This document shows, one piece after another, positions 26,940 to 34,908 of a DNA stretch of 64,000 nt. A model generated the notes under the pieces. That model worked only from the letters and a program-made list of their open reading frames with translations. It made no database searches and was not told where the DNA came from. Origin of the DNA: Burkholderia pyrrocinia (GTDB lineage: Bacteria > Pseudomonadota > Gammaproteobacteria > Burkholderiales > Burkholderiaceae); the NCBI RefSeq assembly GCF_022809715.1, contig NZ_CP094459.1:434001-498000 (forward strand), read 5' to 3'. A program made the translations under genes and the position numbers. Position 1 is the first letter of the stretch; each line of letters opens with the position of its first letter.

Positions 26940-27988
26940 TGGGTGACGTGAGCAACATCGGCAACGCGGGCGATGGGAGCGATGCAGCCGACATGAGCGA
27001 GGCCGTCGACGCCGCGCCGAATCCGCGGGAGCCGGAATGGCCGGCATTTCTGGAGGCGCTGAAGGCGTCGCTGACGGGCGAGACCAGCGAGGGCCGGCCG
27101 ATGCGACTGTACGCGATCGTCGATACGCGCGGTTATCAGGAGCTGGATACGCAGCTCGTGACGGTGCACGGCCTGCGCTACGCGTCGCTCTGGACGGATA
27201 CCGGTCTCGACGCCTATACGGATATCGCACCGTACCTGATTGCCTTCGACCGCCAGGCACTCGACGACGAGGGAGGCGAGCAACATCGGCTGCTGCGTCA
27301 GCTGTGGCTGGATGCGGTCGATCTGCACGCGGTGACGTGGCTGTGGTCGACGTGGTCGTTCGATGCGCTCGATGCGCATCTGCGCAGATATGTGAAGTAC
27401 GCGCTGCCGAACGGTCGCGCGTATTACCTGTTCTTCTTCGACAATCATGTATTCGGACGGCTACGGCTGGTGTGGAGCGATACGCAGGCGCAGCAGTTCG
27501 CTGCGCCGTTCGGCGAGATCCGCTATCGCAATCGGCGGCTTGAGGAAGTCGTGTGGCGCAACGATGCGCCGGCGTCTGCCGGGGCCGCGCAGGCAGGCGA
27601 TGTGCAGGGCTTGAGCGAAAAGCAGCATGCGCAACTGATCGAACTCGGCTATCCGGACAAGCTCGTGCTGAAGTTTCGCGAGACGATGGCGGCGGCGGTC
27701 GATCACCTGTCCGATGGCGAACTGTACGAGCAGGTTGTCGAGCAACTCGATCGCGCAGCGGGGCACGGGATCTCCGGCGAAGCGGAGCTGCTCTGCTACG
27801 TGGTGATGGGCGTGCAGGTTGCACCGAAGTTCGACGAGCATCCGGCGGTCAAGGCGAGCCTCGAAGCGGCGTCACGCGGGGAAACCGGCGTCGACACGGC
27901 GCTGATGGCGATCGACGATGCGACGTGGGATGCGATTCGCGATGCGCATGAGCGGGAATTGCTGGAGGCGCGCGGTGGCGTGGCGTAG
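26939..27988 (+). CDS. DUF4123-domain T6SS effector chaperone/adaptor
   Basis: A 349-residue protein with a Gly/Asp-rich N-terminus. The DUF4123 fold begins near residue 55 (MRLYAIVDTRGYQELDTQLV, HGLRYASLWTDTG, IAPYLIAFDRQA, VTWLWSTWSFDALDAHLRRY, GRAYYLFFFDNHVF). A C-terminal helical extension follows (LSEKQHAQLIELGYPDKLVL). DUF4123 proteins (also called Tap or TEC) load specific effectors onto VgrG. ATG 26939 overlaps the vgrG stop in TGATG. The likely cargo is the Tle1-like protein encoded four genes downstream in the same run (inference). Confidence 0.9.
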   Translation: MGDVSNIGNAGDGSDAADMSEAVDAAPNPREPEWPAFLEALKASLTGETSEGRPMRLYAIVDTRGYQELDTQLVTVHGLRYASLWTDTGLDAYTDIAPYLIAFDRQALDDEGGEQHRLLRQLWLDAVDLHAVTWLWSTWSFDALDAHLRRYVKYALPNGRAYYLFFFDNHVFGRLRLVWSDTQAQQFAAPFGEIRYRNRRLEEVVWRNDAPASAGAAQAGDVQGLSEKQHAQLIELGYPDKLVLKFRETMAAAVDHLSDGELYEQVVEQLDRAAGHGISGEAELLCYVVMGVQVAPKFDEHPAVKASLEAASRGETGVDTALMAIDDATWDAIRDAHERELLEARGGVA

Positions 27989-28796
27989 GTCGGTGCTGGC
28001 GGTGGGCCTGGTTGCGGTGGCTTGGAGCGCGTGCGGGAAATCGGAGCCGGTGTATAGCGGGATTTCGGTGATCGCTCACAACTATCTGCCGTACAACCTG
28101 GATGGATTTACGATCAGCGATGCTTACGGAAACAAGGCGGGTGGTGGGAATAGCTTGCCGGGTGGCGGAGGGGGAGTGACTTGTTGCTACAAGCTCCAAG
28201 GTACTGAGTTCACGGTCAAATGGAACTATGTCGACGTCGACCAGTGGCACAAAGGTAACGAGGAGACGCTTCACGCCGAGGCAAAGGTCGTAATGCCGCC
28301 ATCGCAGGCACCGGAGAAGGTGGGCGATCGAATTATCGAGGTTCATTTTTACCCCGATCGTCACGTCGAGCTGCAGTTTCCCGGCGCACTGATGGATGCG
28401 TCACGCATTCCGATGATCAATGTGTCACGTTGGATGTCGAGCCACTATCAGGCGCAGTTGAGCAAACGATACGACGAGCGTGACGATCAGCAGTTTCGCC
28501 GCATTGTCCGCGTGGTAGCGATGGCATGGTTGAAATACCGCCTCACCGATCTCGACGATCTGCAGCAGTACGCGTACTACAACCTACTCGTGAACAGCCG
28601 GTTCGATGCGCATCCTGAGGTTCAGCGCGTCCTGCAGTCAACCACCGGCAAGCCGGGGATGTTCGCGAAGTCGATGCAGTCGCTGCCGAAGCGCGTGTTG
28701 TCCGTGTTGGCAAACGACGAGTTCGAAGCGGCGGCGGTGCCGGCGATATCCGATGGCTTGCTGCCACCGCCGCATGCGGCGGATGTAGAGCAATGA
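27975..28796 (+). CDS. DUF3304 lipoprotein, copy 1; probable effector-immunity protein
   Basis: A 273-residue protein. GTG 27975, inside the end of the DUF4123 gene, gives an ideal signal sequence (VAWRRSVLAVGLVAVAWSAC); longer in-frame starts exist at 27948 and 27918. The lipobox WSAC is slightly unusual (Trp at -3) and +2 is Gly, consistent with outer-membrane anchoring. The mature domain is DUF3304: GKSEPVYSGISVIAHNYLPY, a CC pair (VTCCYKLQGTEFTVKW), WHKGNEETLHAEAKV and RIIEVHFYPDRHVELQFPG. Two close copies follow. Periplasm-facing lipoproteins next to T6SS lipase effectors commonly act as immunity proteins; the role here is inferred from that context. Confidence 0.82.
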   Translation: MAWRRSVLAVGLVAVAWSACGKSEPVYSGISVIAHNYLPYNLDGFTISDAYGNKAGGGNSLPGGGGGVTCCYKLQGTEFTVKWNYVDVDQWHKGNEETLHAEAKVVMPPSQAPEKVGDRIIEVHFYPDRHVELQFPGALMDASRIPMINVSRWMSSHYQAQLSKRYDERDDQQFRRIVRVVAMAWLKYRLTDLDDLQQYAYYNLLVNSRFDAHPEVQRVLQSTTGKPGMFAKSMQSLPKRVLSVLANDEFEAAAVPAISDGLLPPPHAADVEQ

Positions 28797-29629
28797 GATT
28801 GCCGATTCTGGTGAGTCGTGTTCTGGCAGGGGGCTTGCTCGCGGTGGCCGTGACTGCATGCGGGAAGTCGGAACCGACATACAGCGGGATTTCCGTCATT
28901 GGCCGGAATTATCTGCCGTACAACATGAGTGGCTTCACCATTACCGATGCATTTGGAAACAAGGCGAGCGGAGGTGGCGACGACCCACCGGGAGCGGGGG
29001 GCGGTAGCGTGAAATGTTGCTACAAGCTCAAGGGCACGGAATTTTTCGTCAAGTGGAACTACTACGATGTCGACCAATGGCACAAAGGGGACAAGCAGAT
29101 GTTCCACGGCGAGACGAAAGTGTCGATGCCGCAGTCCCAGTTGCCCGACGAGGTGGGTTCCCGAATTCTCGAAGTGCATTTCTTCCCGGACCGGCATGTC
29201 GAGTTCCAGCTTCCCGGCAAGATCCTTGACGATTCACGCCTGCCGATAGTCGATGTCGTGAGATGGATGAAGCAGTATCAGGCGCAACTGGACAAGCGAT
29301 ACGACGAACGCGAAGACCAGCAGTTTCGTCGTATTGCCCGTATCGTTGCGTCTGCGTGGTTGAAATACCGTCTGACCGATCGTGACGATCTGGAGCAGTA
29401 CACGTACTTCGGTTTGCTCGTAAACAGCCGATTCGATGCCCATCCCGGGGTTCAACGCAGCTTGCAGACGGCGGCCGGTCAGCCGGGTGCGGTCGCGAAG
29501 GCAATGCAATCGCTGCCGAAGAATGTGCTGTCCGCGTTGACGAGCAACAACTTCGAACCCGTGACTGTCCCGCTGATTCCGGACGGCTTGCTGCCGCCGC
29601 CGCGTGCGGAGGCGGCGCGGCATAGCTGA
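28793..29629 (+). CDS. DUF3304 lipoprotein, copy 2; probable effector-immunity protein
   Basis: A 278-residue paralogue of copies 1 and 3, starting MRLPILVSRVLAGGLLAVAV with lipobox VTAC. Its ATG overlaps the stop of copy 1 by 4 bases (ATGA), so the two are coupled. The domain shares the same landmarks: SEPTYSGISVIGRNYLPYNM, KCCYKLKGTEFFVKWNYYDV, WHKGDKQMFHGETKVSMPQS, EVHFFPDRHVEFQLPG and DQQFRRIARIVASAWLKYRL. It differs from the others mainly in the acidic Gly-rich loop after NKASGGG and at the C-terminus, which would suit divergence against variant effectors (inference). Confidence 0.85.
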   Translation: MRLPILVSRVLAGGLLAVAVTACGKSEPTYSGISVIGRNYLPYNMSGFTITDAFGNKASGGGDDPPGAGGGSVKCCYKLKGTEFFVKWNYYDVDQWHKGDKQMFHGETKVSMPQSQLPDEVGSRILEVHFFPDRHVEFQLPGKILDDSRLPIVDVVRWMKQYQAQLDKRYDEREDQQFRRIARIVASAWLKYRLTDRDDLEQYTYFGLLVNSRFDAHPGVQRSLQTAAGQPGAVAKAMQSLPKNVLSALTSNNFEPVTVPLIPDGLLPPPRAEAARHS

Positions 29630-29761
29630 TTGCGTCGGGAGCGGTTCGGGCAATGAGAGGCGGAGGCGCCTGACGACACAGGTGAGCGATACCGATGCAA
29701 TCGATACGTCGGCAGGGCATGCTGGGCAATATTCGGAAGGAAAACATCAGTGAATAGAGCA

Positions 29762-30598
29762 ATGAGATTTTCGAGTCTGATGAGTCGTGTTCTGGCAGGG
29801 TGTCTGCTCGTGATGGCCATGGCGGCATGCGGCAAGTCGGAGCCTACATACAGCGGGATTTCGGTTATGGCCCAGAACTATCTGCCCTATAACCTGGATA
29901 AATTCACGATCACCGATGCTTATGGCAACAAGGCTAGCGGCGGTGGCGACAGCATGCCGGGTGGCGGTGGGGGCGTGACTTGTTGCTATCAGCTCAAGGG
30001 GACCGATTTCACCGTCAAATGGGACTACTACGACGTTGACCAGTGGCATAAGGGGGACGAACAGACGTTTCACGCCGAAGCAAAGGTTGCGCTGCCTCCG
30101 TCAAAGGTTCCGGAGAATGTGGGCACCCGAATTCTTGCGGTTCATTTTTATCCGGATCGTCACGTTGAGCTTCAGTTTCCCGGCGCGCCGACGGATGACT
30201 CGCGTATTCCGATGATTGATGTGTCTCGCTGGGTTGCGAGTCACTACCAGGGGCAGTTGAACAAGCGATACGACGAGCGCGAGGATCAGCAGTATCGTCG
30301 CATTGCGCGCATTGTCGCCGCTGCGTGGCTGAAATACCGGCTAACCGATGTCAACGATCTTGAGCAGTACGCGTATTTCGATCTACTCGTGAATAGCCGA
30401 TTCGACACGCACCCCGAGGTCCAGCAGATACTGAAAACTACCGGTAGCAAGCCCGGTTCGTTCTCGAAGTCGATGCAAGCGCTGCCACAGAGCGTTTTGT
30501 CTGAACTGAAAAGCGATAAATTCAAGGCGGTTGCGGTGCCGGCCGTTCCCGTGGGGCTCTTGCCGCCGCCGCGGGCAGAGGAGAAAAACCATGGCTGA
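29762..30598 (+). CDS. DUF3304 lipoprotein, copy 3; probable effector-immunity protein
   Basis: A 278-residue paralogue starting MRFSSLMSRVLAGCLLVMAM with lipobox MAAC. ATG 29762 is chosen because TAGAGCAATGAGATT is conserved at the start of copy 2; an in-frame GTG at 29750 would add four residues. Landmarks are SEPTYSGISVMAQNYLPYNL, TCCYQLKGTDFTVKWDYYDV, AVHFYPDRHVELQFPG and DQQYRRIARIVAAAWLKYRL. A 130-base spacer without a gene separates it from copy 2. It overlaps the start of the effector gene by 8 bases, so this copy is the most likely cognate immunity partner. Confidence 0.85.
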   Translation: MRFSSLMSRVLAGCLLVMAMAACGKSEPTYSGISVMAQNYLPYNLDKFTITDAYGNKASGGGDSMPGGGGGVTCCYQLKGTDFTVKWDYYDVDQWHKGDEQTFHAEAKVALPPSKVPENVGTRILAVHFYPDRHVELQFPGAPTDDSRIPMIDVSRWVASHYQGQLNKRYDEREDQQYRRIARIVAAAWLKYRLTDVNDLEQYAYFDLLVNSRFDTHPEVQQILKTTGSKPGSFSKSMQALPQSVLSELKSDKFKAVAVPAVPVGLLPPPRAEEKNHG

Positions 30599-32870
30599 GA
30601 AAATCAAGCTCGACCCGGACGATACGACTCCAACATCGGTGTACATACAGGTTGCCCGCCAAAACGCGACCATGTATCCGAAGGGCGATTGCCTGCCGTG
30701 CGGAGCAACGATACGCATGGGATTCTTCTTTGATGCATTTGGCCGCAATCGTGACATTGACGATTCGGCGAGCTCTCAGTACTCGAACATTTCGCGGCTC
30801 TGGGAAGCACATCGTGAAATGAAGGACGAGCGACGGCCTGTGAACCAGTTCTGGTATCGCTACTATTACTCGGGCCTGGGTACACCGCTGAACAACGACA
30901 GCGATACCGACGCTGTGGGCAATGCAGTCAAGGCTGCAGCCATGATAGGGGCGAAGAAAGCCGTTGGTGCTGCAAAAAAGATTGGCGAGTCATATGCGCG
31001 AGTCAAGGCGCCGATTGATCAGGCCGACCTTGGCAAGCGCGCCAAGGCGGCGGGGATGGAGATTCTCGGGGGGGACTTTTCATTCCGGCCAATCGAGAAA
31101 GCATTCGAGGATTTCCGCAAGGATATCGAACGCATTCCCGCACAGGCACGGCGCATCACGAACGTGCTGAACGCGTCGCCGGAACGACTCTGGGAACGGA
31201 CCAAGGCTACCGGCAGGCTACTGTGGCGCAACGCCAAGAATGACGCCAAGGCTAATATCAGGGGTAACCCGATCAAGACGGCATTGGCGGTTGCACGCGG
31301 CCTTTTCGTCGGACTGGTGATGGAGAATGTGCCGATCGCACGTGACAACGCGGTCATGGCAGAAGTCTTCGGAACGGGCGTCGATACCCGCCTTATCGCT
31401 GCGAAAAAACAGTTCGAGGCTGCATACAAAGAAGTGAAACAGAAGATGCCAAAGATCCGCGTCATTGAGGTATCGGTGTTCGGCGCGGATCGCGGCTGCG
31501 TACTGGCTCGGGCGTTCGTCAACGATTTGGCAGAGAAGTACAAGCGCAGGGACGATACAGATCTGGCAATCGACGGCGTCTCCATTCAAATCAAGTTTGT
31601 CGGTTTATTCGACGCAGTTTCGTCGATCATGTCGGAAGAGGCTGGCGAACTGATCGGAATGGTGCCTTATATGGGCCTGATCAAACCAAACTATAAAGAC
31701 CGCCACCTTGGCATACCCGCGAGCGTGCAGCGCTGTGTTCATTTCGCTGCTGCTCATGAAATGCGTTTCTATCAGCGCCTTGACAGTCTGGAAAAGACGC
31801 GCGGCGAGCAGTTTCTTTATCCTGGAACGAGTTGCGATGTCGTTGGCGGTGCGGTGAGTGGTTCGCTCGGTCTGAATGCGGAGCTGATGAGGATACCGCT
31901 TCGCGACATGCTGCTGGAGGCACTGAAGGCCGGTGTGGCGATAGACATGATGGAGGATCTGTACCTCCATAAGCGAAAGACCTTTGACAAGTTTTCGATC
32001 GCTCACCCCATCAACTGCGACGGCAAGCAATACCGCATCAAGCAACTCGTCGACGCCTACCGCGCACTCATCCCTCGCAAACCTGGTGTCGATTTCGTCG
32101 AGCACTCGAAAGTATTCCTGCGCTGGATTGCCGTCCGCTACCAGGACCCCGAGTTCCGTCGCACGATGTCCGATCCGGTTGCCGACTGGAAGCGAAACAT
32201 GTCCGACGCCGACCTGCAGCGCAAGACGGCGAAGTCTCAGCTCGACTGGGAACTGCAGCGGCAAGGCATCAACATGAGCATGCTGGCCAGCCGCAGCCAG
32301 GCCGACCAGGCGACGTTGCGCGGAATGAAAGCGGCCAGCGACGCGGCGCAGAAGCGTTACGAGAAGCTGATCGCGGAAGCACCGAAGGACTACACGACCG
32401 TGTGGGAGCGACTTCACAAGGAGTCGGAAAAGATGCTGCGCCGCGCGTCCCTTCAGGACGGCCTGCGGCAATCTGCGGAGCGCATCCGCAACATGCCGGA
32501 TTCGTGGGATTCCAACAACAAGGCGAGCGCGGATGCGGTCGAGGCGTTCATGCTACCCGAAGCCCAGATGGAGCTCGTGTCGGCCTGGAAGGAAGGGATC
32601 GACGGCAAGCACCCGCTTCCGCCGGACGTGATGGCGCTATTCGACATGCTCGTCCACGATACGTTGCTGACGAGCTGGCAGGACCACGTGCTCGCGCCGT
32701 CGCTGTACTTTCGCACGCGGGACAAGGACGAATTCGGCTCGTCCGATATCGAAAAGGAAGCAAAGAAGCGCAAGAAGGACGATCTTGCAGCCGCGCGTAT
32801 CGACCAGGCTGCCAAGCAAAGCCAGGAGTGGGCGAGGGGCTACAAGGGGGGCGCAACCCCCACCCATTGA
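30591..32870 (+). CDS. Tle1-like (DUF2235) T6SS lipase-family effector with altered nucleophile motif
   Basis: A 759-residue protein; ATG 30591 has GAGGAG about 8 bases upstream. Residues ~45-60 (IRMGFFFDAFGRNRD) resemble the opening of DUF2235 hydrolases. The family nucleophile elbow GxSxG appears as G298-A-D300-R-G302 followed by CVLARAFVNDL, so the Ser position reads Asp. Other family landmarks persist: KFVGLFDAVSS, VQRCVHFAAAHEMRFYQRLD, and LYPGTSCDVVGGAVSG, which parallels the usual YPG..SDVGGGY. Residues ~420-750 are helical and charged. No signal peptide is present, as expected for T6SS cargo. Its place after vgrG, the adaptor and three lipoproteins marks it as the cargo of this module. 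Whether it is catalytically active is open. Confidence 0.8.
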   Translation: MAEKIKLDPDDTTPTSVYIQVARQNATMYPKGDCLPCGATIRMGFFFDAFGRNRDIDDSASSQYSNISRLWEAHREMKDERRPVNQFWYRYYYSGLGTPLNNDSDTDAVGNAVKAAAMIGAKKAVGAAKKIGESYARVKAPIDQADLGKRAKAAGMEILGGDFSFRPIEKAFEDFRKDIERIPAQARRITNVLNASPERLWERTKATGRLLWRNAKNDAKANIRGNPIKTALAVARGLFVGLVMENVPIARDNAVMAEVFGTGVDTRLIAAKKQFEAAYKEVKQKMPKIRVIEVSVFGADRGCVLARAFVNDLAEKYKRRDDTDLAIDGVSIQIKFVGLFDAVSSIMSEEAGELIGMVPYMGLIKPNYKDRHLGIPASVQRCVHFAAAHEMRFYQRLDSLEKTRGEQFLYPGTSCDVVGGAVSGSLGLNAELMRIPLRDMLLEALKAGVAIDMMEDLYLHKRKTFDKFSIAHPINCDGKQYRIKQLVDAYRALIPRKPGVDFVEHSKVFLRWIAVRYQDPEFRRTMSDPVADWKRNMSDADLQRKTAKSQLDWELQRQGINMSMLASRSQADQATLRGMKAASDAAQKRYEKLIAEAPKDYTTVWERLHKESEKMLRRASLQDGLRQSAERIRNMPDSWDSNNKASADAVEAFMLPEAQMELVSAWKEGIDGKHPLPPDVMALFDMLVHDTLLTSWQDHVLAPSLYFRTRDKDEFGSSDIEKEAKKRKKDDLAAARIDQAAKQSQEWARGYKGGATPTH

Positions 32871-32892
32871 GGGCCGTTCACTGCAAAAGAAA

Positions 32893-32921
32893 ACGGGCGG
32901 CGCATCGCTGCCGCCGCCCGT
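32893..32921 (-). terminator. Rho-independent terminator of the tssM-tagF-OmpA operon
   Basis: A stem ACGGGCGGC / GCCGCCCGT with an 11-base loop. Read on the minus strand it is followed directly by TTTTCTTTT, placing a U-rich tail 40-75 bases after the OmpA-domain gene. It may also slow the rightward effector transcript, which lacks its own U tract there. Confidence 0.75.
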
Positions 32922-32963
32922 CGTGTGCCGTGCTGCCCCGCAAAGGAGCAGCCGATCGATCCG

Positions 32964-33914
32964 TTACTGCCCCACCCGGAACTCGATCCTCCGATTCCGC
33001 GCCCTTCCATCCGCCGTGTCGTTCGGCGCGATCGGCTGATCCGGCCCGACGCCCGTCGTCGTCATCTGCTGCGGCGGGATGCTCTTCGTGATCAGGTAAC
33101 CCTTCACCGCGTCCGCGCGCGACTGGCTCAGCGCGATGTTCGACGTCCGGTTCCCCGAGTTGTCGGTGTGGCCGATGATGTCGACCGTGCGGTTCTGCAT
33201 CTTCGCGAGCGCGGCCGCCATCTGGTCGAGGATCAGCTTGCCCTGCGGCGTCAGCGTCGCGCTGCCCGTCTCGAACTCGATCGTCCGGTTCGCGAGCGTC
33301 TGGTCGAGCACGCCCTGCTCGGATGCCGACACGCGCAGCCCGTTCTTGATCGTGTAGGTCGGGTTCAGCGTGTTCGCCATGTCGCTCGCGAGCTGCTGGC
33401 GCTGCGCCTCGTTGTGCACCTCGCCCTTCATCTCGATCTGCGTGCCGTTGATCTTCAACTGCCCCTTGCTGATCTGCTTGAGCTGCGCGCCGAGCAGCTT
33501 CTGCACGTTCGCGCTCCAGTTCGGCGGCGTCGCGACGTCGCCGACCTCGATCTGGTCGACGACGTTCGCCGCGCCGTAGGTATCGCGCAGCTTCTGCAGC
33601 ACGGCGGCCTTGGTCGCCTCGTCGGGCACCTTGCCGCCGGCGACGACCTGGCCGGGCGCTGCGTTCGCGGGCGGCGGCGTGATGGTGCCGGCCGTGCCGT
33701 GCACCACCGTGCCGGACGCGGTCGCAGGCGCGGCGCCGGGGTTCGGGTTCGACGACGGCAGTGCGGTCGTCGCGACCGAGCCGTTGCCGACCGGCGTGAC
33801 GGTCGCGCCGGTGTTCTGCGCGAAGGCTGCGCCGCTGGCAACGAGGCCGGCGGCTAACAGAGCGGCGAGGGCGGGCGACAAGCGCGGGCGCCGGGCGTGA
33901 ATCGTGCGATGCAT
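32964..33914 (-). CDS. OmpA-domain protein of the T6SS locus
   Basis: A 316-residue protein starting MHRTIHARRPRLSPALAALL with a signal peptide ending near AFAQ. A Thr/Ala/Pro-rich linker follows, then a BON-like/insert region (VLQKLRDTYGAANVVDQIEV). The C-terminal OmpA peptidoglycan-binding domain has TIEFETGSATLTPQGKLILD, VDIIGHTDNSGNRTSNIALS, QSRADAVKGYLI and ARNRRIEFRVGQ. It probably anchors the T6SS envelope complex to peptidoglycan, replacing the OmpA extension absent from TssL here (inference). It begins 4 bases after the tagF stop. The longer upstream frame is a shadow of tagF. Confidence 0.88.
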   Translation of the reverse strand: MHRTIHARRPRLSPALAALLAAGLVASGAAFAQNTGATVTPVGNGSVATTALPSSNPNPGAAPATASGTVVHGTAGTITPPPANAAPGQVVAGGKVPDEATKAAVLQKLRDTYGAANVVDQIEVGDVATPPNWSANVQKLLGAQLKQISKGQLKINGTQIEMKGEVHNEAQRQQLASDMANTLNPTYTIKNGLRVSASEQGVLDQTLANRTIEFETGSATLTPQGKLILDQMAAALAKMQNRTVDIIGHTDNSGNRTSNIALSQSRADAVKGYLITKSIPPQQMTTTGVGPDQPIAPNDTADGRARNRRIEFRVGQ

Positions 33915-33918
33915 CCCG

Positions 33919-34908
33919 TCAGCCTCCGATGAACGCTTCGCGGAACGCGTCGATCGCGACGCGCAGCGAGAGTTGCGGTTGGTCGAGGTAGCTGACGAGC
34001 TTGCTGATCTGGTGATCGTTTTGCGCATGGGCGTCGATCCACTCGGGATCGTCGATGTCGATGTTGTGGGCGGCGTAGGTCTGCGGATCGACAACGCTCA
34101 GCAGCGTCTTCGCCGACGCGCCGTTGAAGCCGATGATCAGGCGTTCGCGTTCGGCGATCGAGCCGATGAAGATCGCGAGCTCGAAGTCGGCCTGCGCGAC
34201 GAACGGCGCGATCAGTTCGAGCCAGAACGCGGCGACGAGGCTGCGATAGAACGGATCGACCGGCAGCGGCAGCGTGAGGCCGCGCTCGATGTGCGACGAG
34301 CCGCTTTGCATCACCGGCCGCAGCAGCGAGCCGAGCGCGAGCATCGCGCCGCGCAGCCGCACGGGGTGGCCGCTTTCGAGCAGCATCTGCTGCAGGCCAT
34401 ACAGCGACTGGTGTTCGACGAAATCGTTGAAGGTGCCGTCATGCGACGTGCCCGGGCCGCCGACGTCGATCGGCACCTGCGTGTCGCCGAGCGCCTGCAG
34501 CGCGCCGGGCGGCTCTTCCTTGCCGAGCAGCGGCGGGATCTGCGTGGCGACGCGCGACCACAGCCGCGCGAACGCGAGCGGGCTGCGCGCGAGGAACGCG
34601 AGCGGCCGGTCGACCTCGAGCGCGGTTGCGCCGAGGAACGGGAAGCGGCGCATCGACACGTCGTGGCTCGCGACCATGTGGCCCGCGATCGCGAGCTTGC
34701 TGCGCGAGCCGAGGAACGCGAAATGCATCGGCTTCGCATCCTCGTAGACGAGCTTCCAGCGCGGGTCTTCCGCGAGCAGTTCGAGCGCCTGCGCGATCCA
34801 GCGATCGAGCGTCTGCAGCAACTGCGGATTGTGCGGGCTCTTCACGAAGTCGCCGCGCGACGGAATCTTGCCGAAGTAGGCGATTTGCGCCTGTACGGTT
34901 TGCGTCAT
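33919..34908 (-). CDS. tagF: T6SS-associated protein TagF
   Basis: A 329-residue protein beginning MTQTVQAQIAYFGKIPSRGD and FVKSPHNPQLLQTLDRW, the diagnostic TagF/ImpM N-terminus. The C-terminal half (FYRSLVAAFWLELIAPFV, ELAIFIGSIAERERLIIGFN) is typical of the longer TagF proteins. In other bacteria TagF is a post-translational repressor of T6SS firing; no PpkA/PppA/Fha genes are visible in this window, so its partner here is unknown. The ATG overlaps the tssM stop by 4 bases. It is the middle gene of tssM-tagF-OmpA. Confidence 0.92.
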   Translation of the reverse strand: MTQTVQAQIAYFGKIPSRGDFVKSPHNPQLLQTLDRWIAQALELLAEDPRWKLVYEDAKPMHFAFLGSRSKLAIAGHMVASHDVSMRRFPFLGATALEVDRPLAFLARSPLAFARLWSRVATQIPPLLGKEEPPGALQALGDTQVPIDVGGPGTSHDGTFNDFVEHQSLYGLQQMLLESGHPVRLRGAMLALGSLLRPVMQSGSSHIERGLTLPLPVDPFYRSLVAAFWLELIAPFVAQADFELAIFIGSIAERERLIIGFNGASAKTLLSVVDPQTYAAHNIDIDDPEWIDAHAQNDHQISKLVSYLDQPQLSLRVAIDAFREAFIGG

